Positions 1 through 9,350 are shown, numbered from the stretch's first letter. The stretch is 64,000 bases of DNA from UMGS1933 sp045593405 (GCA_045593405.1 JAZNWN010000015.1:177049-241048), one strand, 5' to 3'. The notes: a model not told the origin generated them from the sequence alone. Made by a program: numbers and translations.

Positions 1-11
1 GTATTTTCCAT
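1..11 (-). CDS. Possible first codons of the gene after rpoB (partial)
   Basis: An ATG at 9-11 on the minus strand is preceded by a GGAGG at 23-27, so a gene may start here and run off the left edge. After rpoB this would normally be rpoC, but only three codons are visible (M-E-N) and the identity is inferred purely from the usual rpoB-rpoC order. The gap to the Shine-Dalgarno is about 11 bases, slightly long. Confidence 0.35.
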
Positions 12-46
12 TTAGGTGTATTCCTCCTTATATACAGTAATTTTTC

Positions 47-79
47 GCGGGCACCCTGGGGTTCGCCCCTACAATATTA
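47..79. repeat. Dispersed GC-rich palindromic repeat (family A)
   Basis: A GC-rich stretch ending in GCCCCTAC stands in otherwise AT-rich spacer DNA. The same pattern, a short dyad ending in GGGGC/GCCCCTAC, recurs in most intergenic gaps of this window. Confidence 0.6.
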
Positions 80-174
80 CATATTATAATAAAACACATA
101 CATTGCTCGAACAATTCCTTAAAGATTATATTTTATTTTTTATGTAATTTTCTATTTAATTTATTAAATAAATG

Positions 175-240
175 TGTTTGGTGTTTCGTATTTGGTTTTT
201 AGAAATAACCAACATCCAAATACAAAACACAAAATACAAA
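175..240. repeat. TTTGTATTTGG-type inverted repeat (family E)
   Basis: GTGTTTGGTGTTTCGTATTTGG is followed after a short loop by its near complement CCAAATACAAAACACAAAAT. It can form a long AT-rich hairpin just after the rpoB stop, so it may also act as a weak terminator. Related runs lie at 58180-58250 and 63755-63845 and inside the ~180-bp elements. Confidence 0.5.
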
Positions 241-243
241 ATC

Positions 244-3200
244 TTATTCTTCAAATGAATCATTATCATTTTCTAGATTGTCTTCTGCTAGCTCGTTGTC
301 ATATATATCTTCTTCATCTAGAAGGATTTCGTCTTCTATGAATTCTTCACTTAATTCTTCATCATCTAGTACTGCTTCTTCTGGTTCTGGAAGAACACTT
401 CTATCTTCTAAATTAAAATCTATTCCTTCTTCAATGTTTTCCTTAAGCTCTAGCTCCTCATTATCTTGAGAATATAGACGAACATCTAATCCTAAACTTT
501 GTAATTCTTTTATTAATACTTTAAAGCTTTCTGGTACACCTGGTTCTGGAACATTATCTCCTTTAACAATAGCTTCATATGTTTTTACTCTTCCTACAAC
601 ATCGTCTGATTTTATTGTTAAAATTTCTTGTAGTGTGTAAGCAGCACCATATGCTTCTAATGCCCAAACTTCCATTTCACCAAATCTTTGTCCACCAAAT
701 TGTGCTTTACCTCCTAGAGGTTGTTGTGTTACTAATGAGTATGGTCCTGTTGAACGAGCATGTATTTTATCATCAACTAAGTGGTGAAGTTTTAACATAT
801 ACATTACACCAACAGTGATTGGTTTATCAAATGGTTCACCTGTTCTACCATCATATAGAATTGTTTTTCCATCTTCAGATAATCCAGATTCTTTTAATAG
901 ATTTTCTATATCTTCTTCAGAAGCACCATCAAATACTGGTGTTGCAACTTTAAGCCCTAATAATCTTGCAGCTGCACCTAAGTGAACTTCTAAAACTTGC
1001 CCTAAGTTCATACGAGATGGTACACCTAGAGGGTTTAATACAACGTCTACTGGAGTTCCGTCTGGCATAAATGGCATATCTTCAACTGGTAATATTCTTG
1101 AAACAACACCTTTGTTACCATGACGTCCAGCCATTTTATCTCCTATAGAAATTTTTCTCTTTTGAGCTATATATACTCTAATTACTTCATTTACACCAGG
1201 TCCAAGTTCCTCTGAATTGTCTCTTGTATAAATTTTAACATCAACTATTGTTCCTGCTTCACCGTGTGGTACTCTTAAAGATGTATCACGTACTTCTCTT
1301 GCCTTTTCACCAAATATAGCACGTAGCAATCTTTCTTCTGCAGTAAGTTCTGTTTCTCCTTTTGGAGTAACTTTACCAACTAAGATATCTCCTGGTCTAA
1401 CTTCAGCACCAATTCTTATAATTCCTCTTTCATCAAGGTCTTTTAAGCTATCTTCGCCTACGTTTGGAATATCTCTTGTTATTTCTTCTGCTCCTAATTT
1501 TGTGTCACGGCATTCACAGTCATATTCCTCAATATGGATAGATGTATAAACATCTTCTTTAACTAATCTTTCACTTAATAATATAGCGTCCTCATAGTTG
1601 TAACCTTCCCAAGTTGTGAAAGCAATAAGTACGTTTTTACCTAAAGCCATTTCTCCGTTTTGTGTTGAAGGACCATCTGCAATAACATCTCCAGCTTTAA
1701 CTTTTTCACCTTTTACAACTATTGGTTTTTGGTTGATACAAGTTCCACCATTTGTTCTTTTAAATTTACGTAATTTATATGTATCTAAACCAGCTTTTGT
1801 TTTTATTGTTATGTCGTCTCCAGTAACTTTTTCAACAACACCATCATGTTCTGCTAATACTGTAATTCCACAGTCTTTTGCAGCTCTATATTCAATACCT
1901 GTTCCAACTATTGGTGAATCTGTTATCATAAGTGGAACTGCTTGACGTTGCATGTTTGCACCCATTAATGCACGGTTAGCATCATCATGCTCTAAGAAAG
2001 GTATCATTGCAGCAGCAACAGAAACTAATTGTTTTGGTGATACATCAACATAGTCTACTCTGTCTGCTTCAACTTCCATTATTTCGTCTAAGTATCTTAC
2101 TTTTATTTTTTTGTTTACAAATTTTCCATTTTTATCAAGTGGTTCAGATGCTTGAGCTATAATATGTCCATCTTCTTCGTCTGCTGTCATATATATAACT
2201 TCATCTGTTACTTTATGTGTTTTTGGATCTACTTTTCTATATGGTGTTTCAACAAATCCATATTCATTTATAATTGCAAATGTAGAAAGTGCTGAAATAA
2301 GCCCTATGTTTGGTCCTTCAGGAGATTCTATTGGACATAATCTACCATAATGAGTATAGTGAACGTCACGTACCTCGAATCCAGCTCTTTCTCTTGAAAG
2401 TCCCCCAGGTCCTAACGCAGAAATTCTTCTTTTATGTGTTAATTCTGAAAGTGGGTTTGTTTGATCCATGAATTGTGATAATTGAGAACTTCCAAAGAAT
2501 TCTCTTATTGCTGATGTGATTGGTTTTGTGTTAATTAATGTTTGTGGTGTAATTACATCTAAATCTTGAATTGTCATTCTTTCTCTTACAACTCTTTCTA
2601 ATCTTGTTAAACCAATTCTAAATTGATTTTGTAATAATTCACCAACACATCTAATACGTCTATTCCCTAAATGGTCAATATCATCTACATTTCCTAAATC
2701 ATATTGTAAATTTAATAAATAGTTAATTGATGAAATTATATCTTCTGTTACAATATGTTTTGGAACTAATTCTTCCATTCTTTCTTCTATAACTTTTTCT
2801 AGGTCTTTTTCTTCATTATTTTCTAATATGTTTTTTAATACTTCATAGTTTACTGTTTCTTTTACTTCAAGTTTTTTAAGTTTTACAAAATCGTGAATAT
2901 CAACTGTTCCATTACCTATAATTCTTACCTTTTTGTCGTTTACTTTAACATCAACAACATTAATTCCAGAATTTTGGATGTCCCTTGCAACTTCTGGAGA
3001 AATTACATTATCAGCTTCTACAAAAACTTCTCCTGTTTCACCGTTTATAATATCGCTAAATGCCACTTTATTTTCTATTCTTGAAGCCAAACTTAATTTC
3101 TTATTAAATTTATATCTTCCAACTTTTGCTAAATCATATCTTCTTGGATCAAAGAATAAGTTATTGAATAAATTTCTTGCAGCATCTACAGTTGGTAATT

Positions 3201-3927
3201 CACCAGGTCTTAATTTTTTGTATATTTCTACAATTGCTTCATCAGCAGTTTTAACAGTATCTTTAGCTATTGTAGCAAGTATTTTTTCATCTTCTCCAAA
3301 TAAATCAATTATTTGCTCATCAGATACTAATCCAATTGCTCTAAGTAGTGTTGTTACTGGTAATTTTCTTGTTCTATCTATTCTTACATAAAAAACATCA
3401 TTTGCATCTGTTTCATATTCAAGCCATGCACCACGAATTGGCATAACTGTTGATTTATATAATTTTTTACCTGTTTTATCGTAATCTGATTCATAGTAGC
3501 ATCCTGGTGATCTAACAAGCTGACTTACAACAACTCTTTCTGCACCATTTATAATAAATGTTCCACTATCTGTCATAAGTGGGAAATCACCTAAATAAAT
3601 TTCCTGCTCTTTAATTTCTCCTGTTTCACGGTTTATTAATCTTACTTTTACATGTAATCTTGTTGAATATGTAGCATCCCTTTCTTTTGCTTCTTCTAGT
3701 GAATATTTAGTTTCTTCTTCCATGTAGTAATCGAAAAATTCTAAAACCAAATTTCCTGTGTAATCAATAATTGGTGAAATATCTTTTAATACTTCTCCTA
3801 GTCCTTCTTTAACAAACCAATCATAAGAATCTTTTTGTACTTGAATTAAGTTTGGTATGTCTATGTAGTCACCTATTCTTGCAAAGGTTTTTCTCTTTGC
3901 TTTTCCAATGTCCATGTCTGTTAACAA
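244..3927 (-). CDS. rpoB: DNA-directed RNA polymerase subunit beta
   Basis: Catalytic beta subunit of RNA polymerase, 1227 residues, a normal length for Firmicutes. Recognisable blocks include the N-terminal protrusion and lobe, the rifampicin region (SQLSQFMDQTNPLSELTHKR, then RRISALGPGG) at about residues 480-520, the GNKGVVS and LNPLGVPSRMN blocks, and the C-terminal clamp motif GGQRFGEMEVWALEAYGAAY. An acidic tail of about 60 residues follows. The reading frame contains no in-frame CGG codon. The gene has a long upstream spacer of its own (3928-4412) instead of lying directly behind rplL, which is about 54 kb away on the same strand. Confidence 0.98.
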   Translation of the reverse strand: MLTDMDIGKAKRKTFARIGDYIDIPNLIQVQKDSYDWFVKEGLGEVLKDISPIIDYTGNLVLEFFDYYMEEETKYSLEEAKERDATYSTRLHVKVRLINRETGEIKEQEIYLGDFPLMTDSGTFIINGAERVVVSQLVRSPGCYYESDYDKTGKKLYKSTVMPIRGAWLEYETDANDVFYVRIDRTRKLPVTTLLRAIGLVSDEQIIDLFGEDEKILATIAKDTVKTADEAIVEIYKKLRPGELPTVDAARNLFNNLFFDPRRYDLAKVGRYKFNKKLSLASRIENKVAFSDIINGETGEVFVEADNVISPEVARDIQNSGINVVDVKVNDKKVRIIGNGTVDIHDFVKLKKLEVKETVNYEVLKNILENNEEKDLEKVIEERMEELVPKHIVTEDIISSINYLLNLQYDLGNVDDIDHLGNRRIRCVGELLQNQFRIGLTRLERVVRERMTIQDLDVITPQTLINTKPITSAIREFFGSSQLSQFMDQTNPLSELTHKRRISALGPGGLSRERAGFEVRDVHYTHYGRLCPIESPEGPNIGLISALSTFAIINEYGFVETPYRKVDPKTHKVTDEVIYMTADEEDGHIIAQASEPLDKNGKFVNKKIKVRYLDEIMEVEADRVDYVDVSPKQLVSVAAAMIPFLEHDDANRALMGANMQRQAVPLMITDSPIVGTGIEYRAAKDCGITVLAEHDGVVEKVTGDDITIKTKAGLDTYKLRKFKRTNGGTCINQKPIVVKGEKVKAGDVIADGPSTQNGEMALGKNVLIAFTTWEGYNYEDAILLSERLVKEDVYTSIHIEEYDCECRDTKLGAEEITRDIPNVGEDSLKDLDERGIIRIGAEVRPGDILVGKVTPKGETELTAEERLLRAIFGEKAREVRDTSLRVPHGEAGTIVDVKIYTRDNSEELGPGVNEVIRVYIAQKRKISIGDKMAGRHGNKGVVSRILPVEDMPFMPDGTPVDVVLNPLGVPSRMNLGQVLEVHLGAAARLLGLKVATPVFDGASEEDIENLLKESGLSEDGKTILYDGRTGEPFDKPITVGVMYMLKLHHLVDDKIHARSTGPYSLVTQQPLGGKAQFGGQRFGEMEVWALEAYGAAYTLQEILTIKSDDVVGRVKTYEAIVKGDNVPEPGVPESFKVLIKELQSLGLDVRLYSQDNEELELKENIEEGIDFNLEDRSVLPEPEEAVLDDEELSEEFIEDEILLDEEDIYDNELAEDNLENDNDSFEE

Positions 3928-4115
3928 AATAAATCAACTCCCTTTTTTATTTTGAGCAGGATATATATTCATTTCAAAGAAAGTCCCTCTTAAAAATAAA
4001 ATGTTTTATTTACTTGCAAAACCGTACTGCCCTAAGCGATTTTACTTTTAATAACCTTAGATTAAATTTAATTCCTCTTTCTTCTAATTTTAAACAACAT
4101 AAAATAACATAACAA

Positions 4116-4176
4116 AAAAGTGTAGTTAGATTTTTATATCTATTTAGACATCAATTTCTTATGTCCCTACACTTTT
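4116..4176 (-). terminator. Branched stem structure ending in a U tract, upstream of rpoB
   Basis: On the minus strand AAAGTGTAG pairs with CTACACTTT across a loop that itself holds two hairpins, GACAT/ATGTC and AGAT/ATCT, and the 3' arm runs into TTTTTTG. This could be a terminator for upstream transcription or an attenuator in the rpoB leader. The remainder of the 3928-4412 gap is AT-rich with no gene; I see no recognisable regulatory family. Confidence 0.4.
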
Positions 4177-4332
4177 ATTAATTTTAACTTATTAAAATCT
4201 TGTTATTTTCTATTTTAATCACCATCTATAAATTATAATATTATATGTGCACTTTTGTATTAAAACACAAAATGTGCTTTATTATAATAACATACGGATA
4301 GAGGGCTTGTCAAGGTTTTAGTGAAATTTTTT

Positions 4333-4410
4333 AAAATTTCGAAGGACAAAGGGACGTTGTTTATGTCCCTTTGTCCTGGGGTCACTCCCAGGGATGCGAC
4401 CCCTACATTT
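4333..4410. repeat. Compound palindromic repeats (family A)
   Basis: AAGGACAAAGGGAC and GTCCCTTTGTCC form a strong inverted repeat, followed directly by a GGGGTC...GACCCCTAC dyad. A related 'ggacataaacagcgtccc' stretch occurs at 42733-42772. Confidence 0.6.
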
Positions 4411-4412
4411 CT

Positions 4413-6230
4413 TTATTCAATTACTATATCTAAGAAATATTTTAATGTATCCATAGAAATATTTCTATCTTCAGATTCTACTTCTATAAGATAGCAATAT
4501 TCGTCATCTAATTCATATGCAAAATATAAATTTATATATGAAGCATATTCATCATTGTATGTTATGGTTCTAAATTTATATTCTTTTCCGTTTACATTAT
4601 ATGTTTTCACATCACTTATTTGTTGATTTTCATAATATTCAGATGTTAATACATATTCCTCATCTAAATAACTCATGTATGTATCAACCGAATCCCATTC
4701 TATACTTACATCTACTGAATTATAATTTTCATCATCATACATTTTATAATCTTCAGAACTATATCTAGAAACTTTAAATCCATCTGGTACATTATATTTT
4801 ACAGTGTATCCATCAGATGTCACCTCTGGTTCGTTATAAGAAATTTCCGGCTCATCATAATAATCACTTTCCGTTTCTTCAAACAAACCACTTGTTCCTA
4901 TAAGCTGATATAATGTTGAACTTTGTAAATTTGTCATAAGTTCTGTTTGGTCTTCTTCACTTAACTCATTAATTAGAACTGCATTTTGAACATCTACTTT
5001 TTGAATTTCTACATCATATGTGAAATCATAAGCACAATTCAAATTAACTTTTCCAAATGATTCTTCTTGTACTGATATTACAAAATTTCCATTAACATTT
5101 TTTCCTTCTTTAACAGTATTTCCTGAAATTGCAATTTTTACTCCTTCAACCTCAGTAGATAATACAAATGTTGTTTGGTTTCCTTTTGTTTCATAATTAT
5201 ATACTAATACTAATTCTTCTTCGTCTACTGTTATTGTAATTGTTGCTGTCCCTTTATCTTTACTTTCTTTTTTGTCTTCAATTGTTAATTTTAATGTTTC
5301 TTCTCTTTCTCCCTCATATTCATTATATGCTACAAATTCATGTTTTTCATCATTATGTTTTAAAATATCAAGGCCTGTCACTTCTTCATAATAAGTATCA
5401 ATAGATTTTGCAGACACTCCAACAAATTTATTTAAAAATCCCTTTGTATAAATTGTAAATACAAATTCTAAATCTTCAGCCTCTCCCATTTCTTGAACCA
5501 TTTCATCTATAGCAGTTAATACCTCGTCTTTATATTCTCCTAATGCAGCTTGGAATTTTTCGCTTTGTCTTAAATTAGTAAACAATCCACTATAAAAGGT
5601 ATTAACTTGTGTATCCTTTAAACTAAGAGTTGATGCTGTGACTTTTGTCTCTTTTCCATCTAAAACTAAAGTTGTTTTTTCTTGAACTAATTCTTGATTA
5701 GAAATTGCTTCTATTAATTCCTCTTCTATGGCTTCCATTAATTTATTTTGATCTAATGTAGCTATATTATCATAGTATTCTGTAAGCTCTGAATATTCCA
5801 ACATTTCTTCTGGCAACTCAAGATATTTATCTAACCAATCCTTTAAATATACATATCCCTTTTGGTCTTGTATAAGTATCAAAGCATTTAAAATACTTTC
5901 ATTGCTAACTGTTACATTTAAATCCTCTTTCACTATAAAATTTTCTGTATCAGCTTCCATATTTAGTCCTATGCTTGTTCCTTCTAACATAGTATTTACT
6001 GCTTGCATTTGTTCATTCTCTGACTCAACATCTGCAGTTAAATTTATTGTACCTTTCATTGTAGTAAGCATTCCTTCATCACTTTCAATGGCTCCAAAAA
6101 CTCTATTAATTGCATTTTTAAATATGCTTTCTGGTGTACCATTTAATGTTAAATAAATAAGCCCTGCAATTATGACTAATACAACTATTAGTACTGGTAT
6201 TAAAACATATAATAACTTTTTGTTTCTCAT
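4413..6230 (-). CDS. Membrane-anchored extracellular protein of unknown function
   Basis: 605 residues. A basic start (MRNKK) is followed by one hydrophobic segment at about residues 6-30 and a large, acidic, beta-rich outer part, so the protein is probably tethered outside the cell by its N-terminus. The middle has repeated patterns of charged beta strands with many T, E and K residues, reminiscent of Clostridia DUF-type envelope proteins. From about residue 455 there is a Tyr/Asp/Glu-rich linker and then a compact C-terminal domain. I recognise no catalytic motif. A GGGAGTGG Shine-Dalgarno precedes the start. Confidence 0.8.
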   Translation of the reverse strand: MRNKKLLYVLIPVLIVVLVIIAGLIYLTLNGTPESIFKNAINRVFGAIESDEGMLTTMKGTINLTADVESENEQMQAVNTMLEGTSIGLNMEADTENFIVKEDLNVTVSNESILNALILIQDQKGYVYLKDWLDKYLELPEEMLEYSELTEYYDNIATLDQNKLMEAIEEELIEAISNQELVQEKTTLVLDGKETKVTASTLSLKDTQVNTFYSGLFTNLRQSEKFQAALGEYKDEVLTAIDEMVQEMGEAEDLEFVFTIYTKGFLNKFVGVSAKSIDTYYEEVTGLDILKHNDEKHEFVAYNEYEGEREETLKLTIEDKKESKDKGTATITITVDEEELVLVYNYETKGNQTTFVLSTEVEGVKIAISGNTVKEGKNVNGNFVISVQEESFGKVNLNCAYDFTYDVEIQKVDVQNAVLINELSEEDQTELMTNLQSSTLYQLIGTSGLFEETESDYYDEPEISYNEPEVTSDGYTVKYNVPDGFKVSRYSSEDYKMYDDENYNSVDVSIEWDSVDTYMSYLDEEYVLTSEYYENQQISDVKTYNVNGKEYKFRTITYNDEYASYINLYFAYELDDEYCYLIEVESEDRNISMDTLKYFLDIVIE

Positions 6231-6313
6231 AAAACCACTCCCTATATTATTAATTATAACATAAGATTAATGGTTTGCAAGAAAATTTTAATAATAAAAA
6301 TAATAATTTTACT

Positions 6314-7032
6314 TCAGTCCATTAAATAAAACCCCATGTGTTTTTGTAATTCCACATCTATGGTTTTTCTTACATACAATTCGTTTGCCATGCAGTATTT
6401 TTTTACTGCATTTTCAGTTTCCGAGCCAAATTTTCCGATTTGGAATTCCTTTAAAAAAACCCAATTCTTTTAATTTTTTCTGGATTTGCATAACATCTGC
6501 TCCATACATTCCGGATTTTAAATCTCTAAATCCTGTTCCAAAACACCCATATACTCCATTTGATATAACAACTTTTGTACCAACCGGAACTACACTATAC
6601 AGTTCAGCTACATCATCATTATTCATTCTTATACACCCATGTGAGCTTGCCCAACCAACTGAATACGGATCTAATGTTCCATGTATTCCAAATTGCCCCC
6701 AAGGAACATTTATCCCCATCCATCTTCCGTCCAAAACCTTCTCCCCATTTATCTTTCCCAGTTATTTTCCATGTACCTATCGGAGATGGAGTTGACCATT
6801 TCCCACCTGAACAAGAATATGTTTTTATTATTTGTTTATCCTGAATAAGATATAGAATAGATTCTTCAACATCAACTAAAATTTCGTATGTATTAGTTGT
6901 AGCTTGGGCAGATGTTGCTGTAACACTCTTTTGTCTATTCATGTCCAAGCATAAAAATATAGCAGGCAATACGCCTGCTATTATTAAATATATTGTTATT
7001 TCTTTTATGTTTTTCTTTTTTAATATAATCAT
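6314..7032 (-). CDS. L,D-transpeptidase (YkuD) with peptidoglycan-binding domain; two CGGA recoding sites
   Basis: Envelope enzyme that makes 3-3 peptide crosslinks or attaches proteins to peptidoglycan. A membrane anchor (residues ~10-30) is followed by a YkuD domain with the catalytic block ending in SHGCIRM, then a PG_binding_1 domain (VMQIQKKLKELGFFKG...). Read conventionally it breaks twice. At 6727-6729 the frame reads GGA-CGG; skipping the C restores G-F-G-G-R-W-M-G-I. At 6435-6437 it reads AAT-CGG; skipping the C restores P-N-G-K-F-G-S-E and the last 40 residues to a TGA at 6314. The restored protein is about 238 residues, normal for the family. The start has no clear Shine-Dalgarno, so the N-terminus is uncertain. 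The alternative is a pseudogene with two lesions, but both lesions match the window-wide CGGN pattern. Confidence 0.85.
6435..6437 (-). other. CGGA recoding site 2 of the L,D-transpeptidase
   Basis: In-frame CGG after AAT; the fourth base is A. A glycine here gives the NGKFG motif usual in PG_binding_1 domains and opens the C-terminus. Confidence 0.8.
6727..6729 (-). other. CGGA recoding site 1 of the L,D-transpeptidase
   Basis: In-frame CGG after GGA; the fourth base is A. Reading CGGA as one glycine joins the two frames inside the conserved GFGGRWMGI stretch. Confidence 0.8.
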
Positions 7033-7070
7033 AGTTAATTATATGTAATTTTCATTTTTTTATTACAATA

Positions 7071-7156
7071 TTGTAGGGGGCGCTGAAGGCAGCGCCCCTA
7101 CACGTTTGCAATATATTTTCCAAAAATTTCAGGGCGCAATCATGCGCCCCTACAAA
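7071..7156. repeat. Two adjacent family A palindromes
   Basis: GTAGGGGGCGCTGAAGGCAG... closes on GCGCCCCTAC, then GGGCGCAATCATGCGCCCC follows. Both are near-perfect dyads between rplS and the transpeptidase gene; the second could stop transcription of the rplS operon. Confidence 0.65.
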
Positions 7157-7167
7157 TTTTTAATATC

Positions 7168-7668
7168 TTATTCTTTTACTTCTGTTGTAGTTTCTTCTGT
7201 TACTGTATCAACAACTTCTTCTACAACTGGATTTTCTGTTTCAACTGCTGGTGCTTCTTCTGGAGCCTCTACAGCTTCTTCAGTCATTTCTTCTTTTAAA
7301 ACTATTTCCTTAGTTTCAATTCTTGCACCAACTTGTTCTTTAGTTTTAGCAGATTTTCCAAGTTTTTCTCTTAAATAGAATAATTTTGCTCTTCTTGCTT
7401 TACCTACTCTTACTACTTCTACTTTTTCTACTGTTGGAGAATGTACTAAAAATGTTTTTTCTACACCAACACCATAAGAAATTCTTCTTACTGTAAATGT
7501 TTGGTTAACTCCTCCACCTTGTACTTTTATTATTGTTCCTTCGAAAACTTGAATTCTTTCTCTGTTTCCTTCTTTAACTCTTACATGAACTTTTACTGTA
7601 TTTCCAACTTTTAATTCTGGAATTCTATTTTTCATTTGTTCATGTTCAATTGATTTTATAATGTCCAT
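7168..7668 (-). CDS. rplS: 50S ribosomal protein L19
   Basis: Large-subunit protein at the subunit interface. Residues 1-115 match L19 throughout (IPELKVGNTVKVHVRVKEGNRERIQVFEGTII cut short here: VKVHVRVKEG, FEGTIIKVQGG, YGVGVEKTFLVHSP, RRAKLFYLRE). The protein is 166 residues, about 50 longer than usual, because of an acidic C-terminal tail rich in Glu, Val and Thr that has no motif I recognise. An AGGAGG precedes the ATG. It is the last gene of the ylxM-ffh-rpsP-khpA-rimM-trmD-rplS operon. Confidence 0.95.
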   Translation of the reverse strand: MDIIKSIEHEQMKNRIPELKVGNTVKVHVRVKEGNRERIQVFEGTIIKVQGGGVNQTFTVRRISYGVGVEKTFLVHSPTVEKVEVVRVGKARRAKLFYLREKLGKSAKTKEQVGARIETKEIVLKEEMTEEAVEAPEEAPAVETENPVVEEVVDTVTEETTTEVKE

Positions 7669-7693
7669 TTTCTGAACCTCCTTCTTAACTTTT

Positions 7694-8354
7694 TTATAAT
7701 AAATCTGGTCTTTTTTGTCTTGTTATTTCTATAGATTTTTGTTTTCTCCACTCTTCAATTTTTTTATGATTTCCGAGAGAGTAATACTTCTGGCACTTCT
7801 TTATTCAAAAATATTTCTGGTCTTGTATACTGTGGATATTCTAAAAGTCCATTTGAAAAAGACTCCTCAACTGTAGATTCACAGTTCAATACCCCTTCAA
7901 CATATCTGCTAACACTATCAACTAAAACCATTGCTGGTAGTTCTCCACCTGTTAATACATAGTCTCCGATAGATATCTCTTCATCTACAATCTCATCTAA
8001 AACTCTTTGGTCGATTCCCTCATAGTGCCCACATAGTAAAATCAAATTTTTCTCTTTACTTAAAAGTTTTACCTTTTCCTGGTTTAATGTTTTTCCTTGC
8101 GGTGATAGATATATTGTTTTTGCATTTTCCGTCTCTAGACTTTTAAATGCATCATATACAACATCTGGCTTTATAACCATTCCTACCCCTCCACCATATG
8201 GAGTATCATCAACCTTTTTATGCTTATCTTTTGAAAAATCCCTGATATTAATTATATTTAATTGTATTAGTTCTTTCTCACAAGCTCTTCCAATTATACT
8301 TTGTTTTAGTGGCTCAAACATTTCTGGAAAAAGTGTTAAAATATTTATTTTCAT
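7694..8354 (-). CDS. trmD: tRNA (guanine-37-N1)-methyltransferase; one CGGA recoding site
   Basis: SAM-dependent enzyme that makes m1G37 in tRNAs with G36-G37, including tRNA-Pro, tRNA-Leu(CUN) and tRNA-Arg(CCG), which prevents +1 frameshifting. The SPOUT knot is visible: LLCGHYEGIDQRV and IGDYVLTGGELP. Conventional reading stops after EVLLS-R-K-S (TAA at 7764), losing the conserved C-terminus. At 7773-7775 the frame reads TCT-CGG; skipping the C gives LLSGNHKKIEEWR and ends RPDLL at a TAA at 7694, exactly the family's C-terminal pattern. Full length is about 219 residues. Translation start overlaps the rimM end, with GGAAGG inside rimM as ribosome site. Confidence 0.93.
7773..7775 (-). other. 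CGGA recoding site of trmD
   Basis: In-frame CGG after TCT, fourth base A, at the conserved glycine of the LLSGNH motif. Without recoding the frame ends three codons later. Confidence 0.85.
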
Positions 8355-8861
8355 TTATATTAAACCTTCCATTAATTTTACTGTGATTTTTTTATTTGGA
8401 ATATCAACTTCTTTTATTACTTCTCCTATAGCTGGTAATAGTATTTGTTTTCCTTCTTCATTTTTTACAACATATATATCATTACTTCCGGTATTAAAAA
8501 TGTCATCCATTTTTCCAAGATTTTCTCCATCTATTGTTATAACTTCACATTCAAGCAAATCGACAATATAATAAGAATCCTCTTCTAATTCTGGCAGCGC
8601 ATCTCTATTTACCTTTATATAAAAGTTTCTTAAGCTTTCAGCTTCTTCAATAGTATCTATTCCTTCAAGTTTAAGAAATACCATGTTTTTAGCATATCTT
8701 ACACTTTCAATTTTAAATTCTACTAATTCAGCTTTTTTTTGAACATATATGCTTTCAAAAGTTTCAAACTCTTTGATATCGTCTGTAAAAGGCTTTACTT
8801 TTACAACGCCTTTTAATCCATTTGTATTTACAATTTGACCTATTTCAAAATATTTATCCAT
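8355..8861 (-). CDS. rimM: Ribosome maturation factor RimM
   Basis: Assists maturation of the 30S head by binding S19. The 168 residues show the N-terminal beta-barrel opening (IGQIVNTNGLKGVVKVKPFTD) and the PRC-barrel domain (SYYIVDLLECEVITIDGENLG ... LLPAIGEVIKEVDI), in the usual order and length. It sits between khpA and trmD as in other Firmicutes. No in-frame CGG occurs. Confidence 0.96.
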   Translation of the reverse strand: MDKYFEIGQIVNTNGLKGVVKVKPFTDDIKEFETFESIYVQKKAELVEFKIESVRYAKNMVFLKLEGIDTIEEAESLRNFYIKVNRDALPELEEDSYYIVDLLECEVITIDGENLGKMDDIFNTGSNDIYVVKNEEGKQILLPAIGEVIKEVDIPNKKITVKLMEGLI

Positions 8862-8871
8862 ATTTTAAATC

Positions 8872-9102
8872 CTAACCAATAAATTCTATAGTTATTTTTT
8901 TGCTGTCTTTTGCAGCTTGGGCTTTCATTATTGTTCTTATTGCTTTTGCAATTCTTCCTTCTTTTCCAATAACTTTTCCCATGTCGCTTTCTGCAACACG
9001 TACTTCGTATATAACAGATTTTTCTCCCTCTATTTCGTTTATTAAAATAGCTGATTCATCTGTTACTAAACTCTTAATGATTGTTGTTAATGTTTCTTTC
9101 AT
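8872..9102 (-). CDS. khpA: KH-domain RNA-binding protein KhpA
   Basis: Small type II KH protein of 76 residues. The GKEGR loop in VIGKEGRIAKAIRT is the RNA-contacting GxxG motif. KhpA partners KhpB/EloR in RNA binding linked to cell elongation in Gram-positives. The gene lies between rpsP and rimM, its standard place (ylqC in Bacillus). A GGAGG precedes the ATG. Confidence 0.93.
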   Translation of the reverse strand: MKETLTTIIKSLVTDESAILINEIEGEKSVIYEVRVAESDMGKVIGKEGRIAKAIRTIMKAQAAKDSKKITIEFIG

Positions 9103-9116
9103 TTAAAATGCCTCCA

Positions 9117-9350
9117 TTATTTGTTTTTTTCGATTAGACGTTTTACTGTGTCTGTTGGTTTTGCACCATTTTTTAACCATTTTTCTACTTTTTCATTGTC
9201 TAATTTTAATTCAGATGGTTCAACCATTGGATTGTATGTTCCAATTTCTTCTATTATTTTTCCATCTCTTGGTGATTTAGAATCAGCAACAACTATATGA
9301 TAGAAAGGTGCTTTTTTCTTTCCAGCTCTTTGTAGTCTTATTTTTACCAT
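9117..9350 (-). CDS. rpsP: 30S ribosomal protein S16
   Basis: 77 residues starting MVKIRLQRAGKKKAPFYHIV, the standard S16 opening, and ending with an EKWLKNGAKPTDTVKRL block. The open frame extends upstream, but the start chosen at 9348-9350 follows a GAGGTG site and matches homologues. The gene follows ffh after a repeat-filled 200-base gap. Confidence 0.97.
   Translation of the reverse strand: MVKIRLQRAGKKKAPFYHIVVADSKSPRDGKIIEEIGTYNPMVEPSELKLDNEKVEKWLKNGAKPTDTVKRLIEKNK

Noticed and set aside
6314..7032. Calling the L,D-transpeptidase, ffh, trmD, mreB, dacA-like, M18, coat and flavin reductase genes pseudogenes
   Set aside because: All ten lesions are the same CGG-to-GGN event in the same codon phase, no other damage is present, and several genes are essential.
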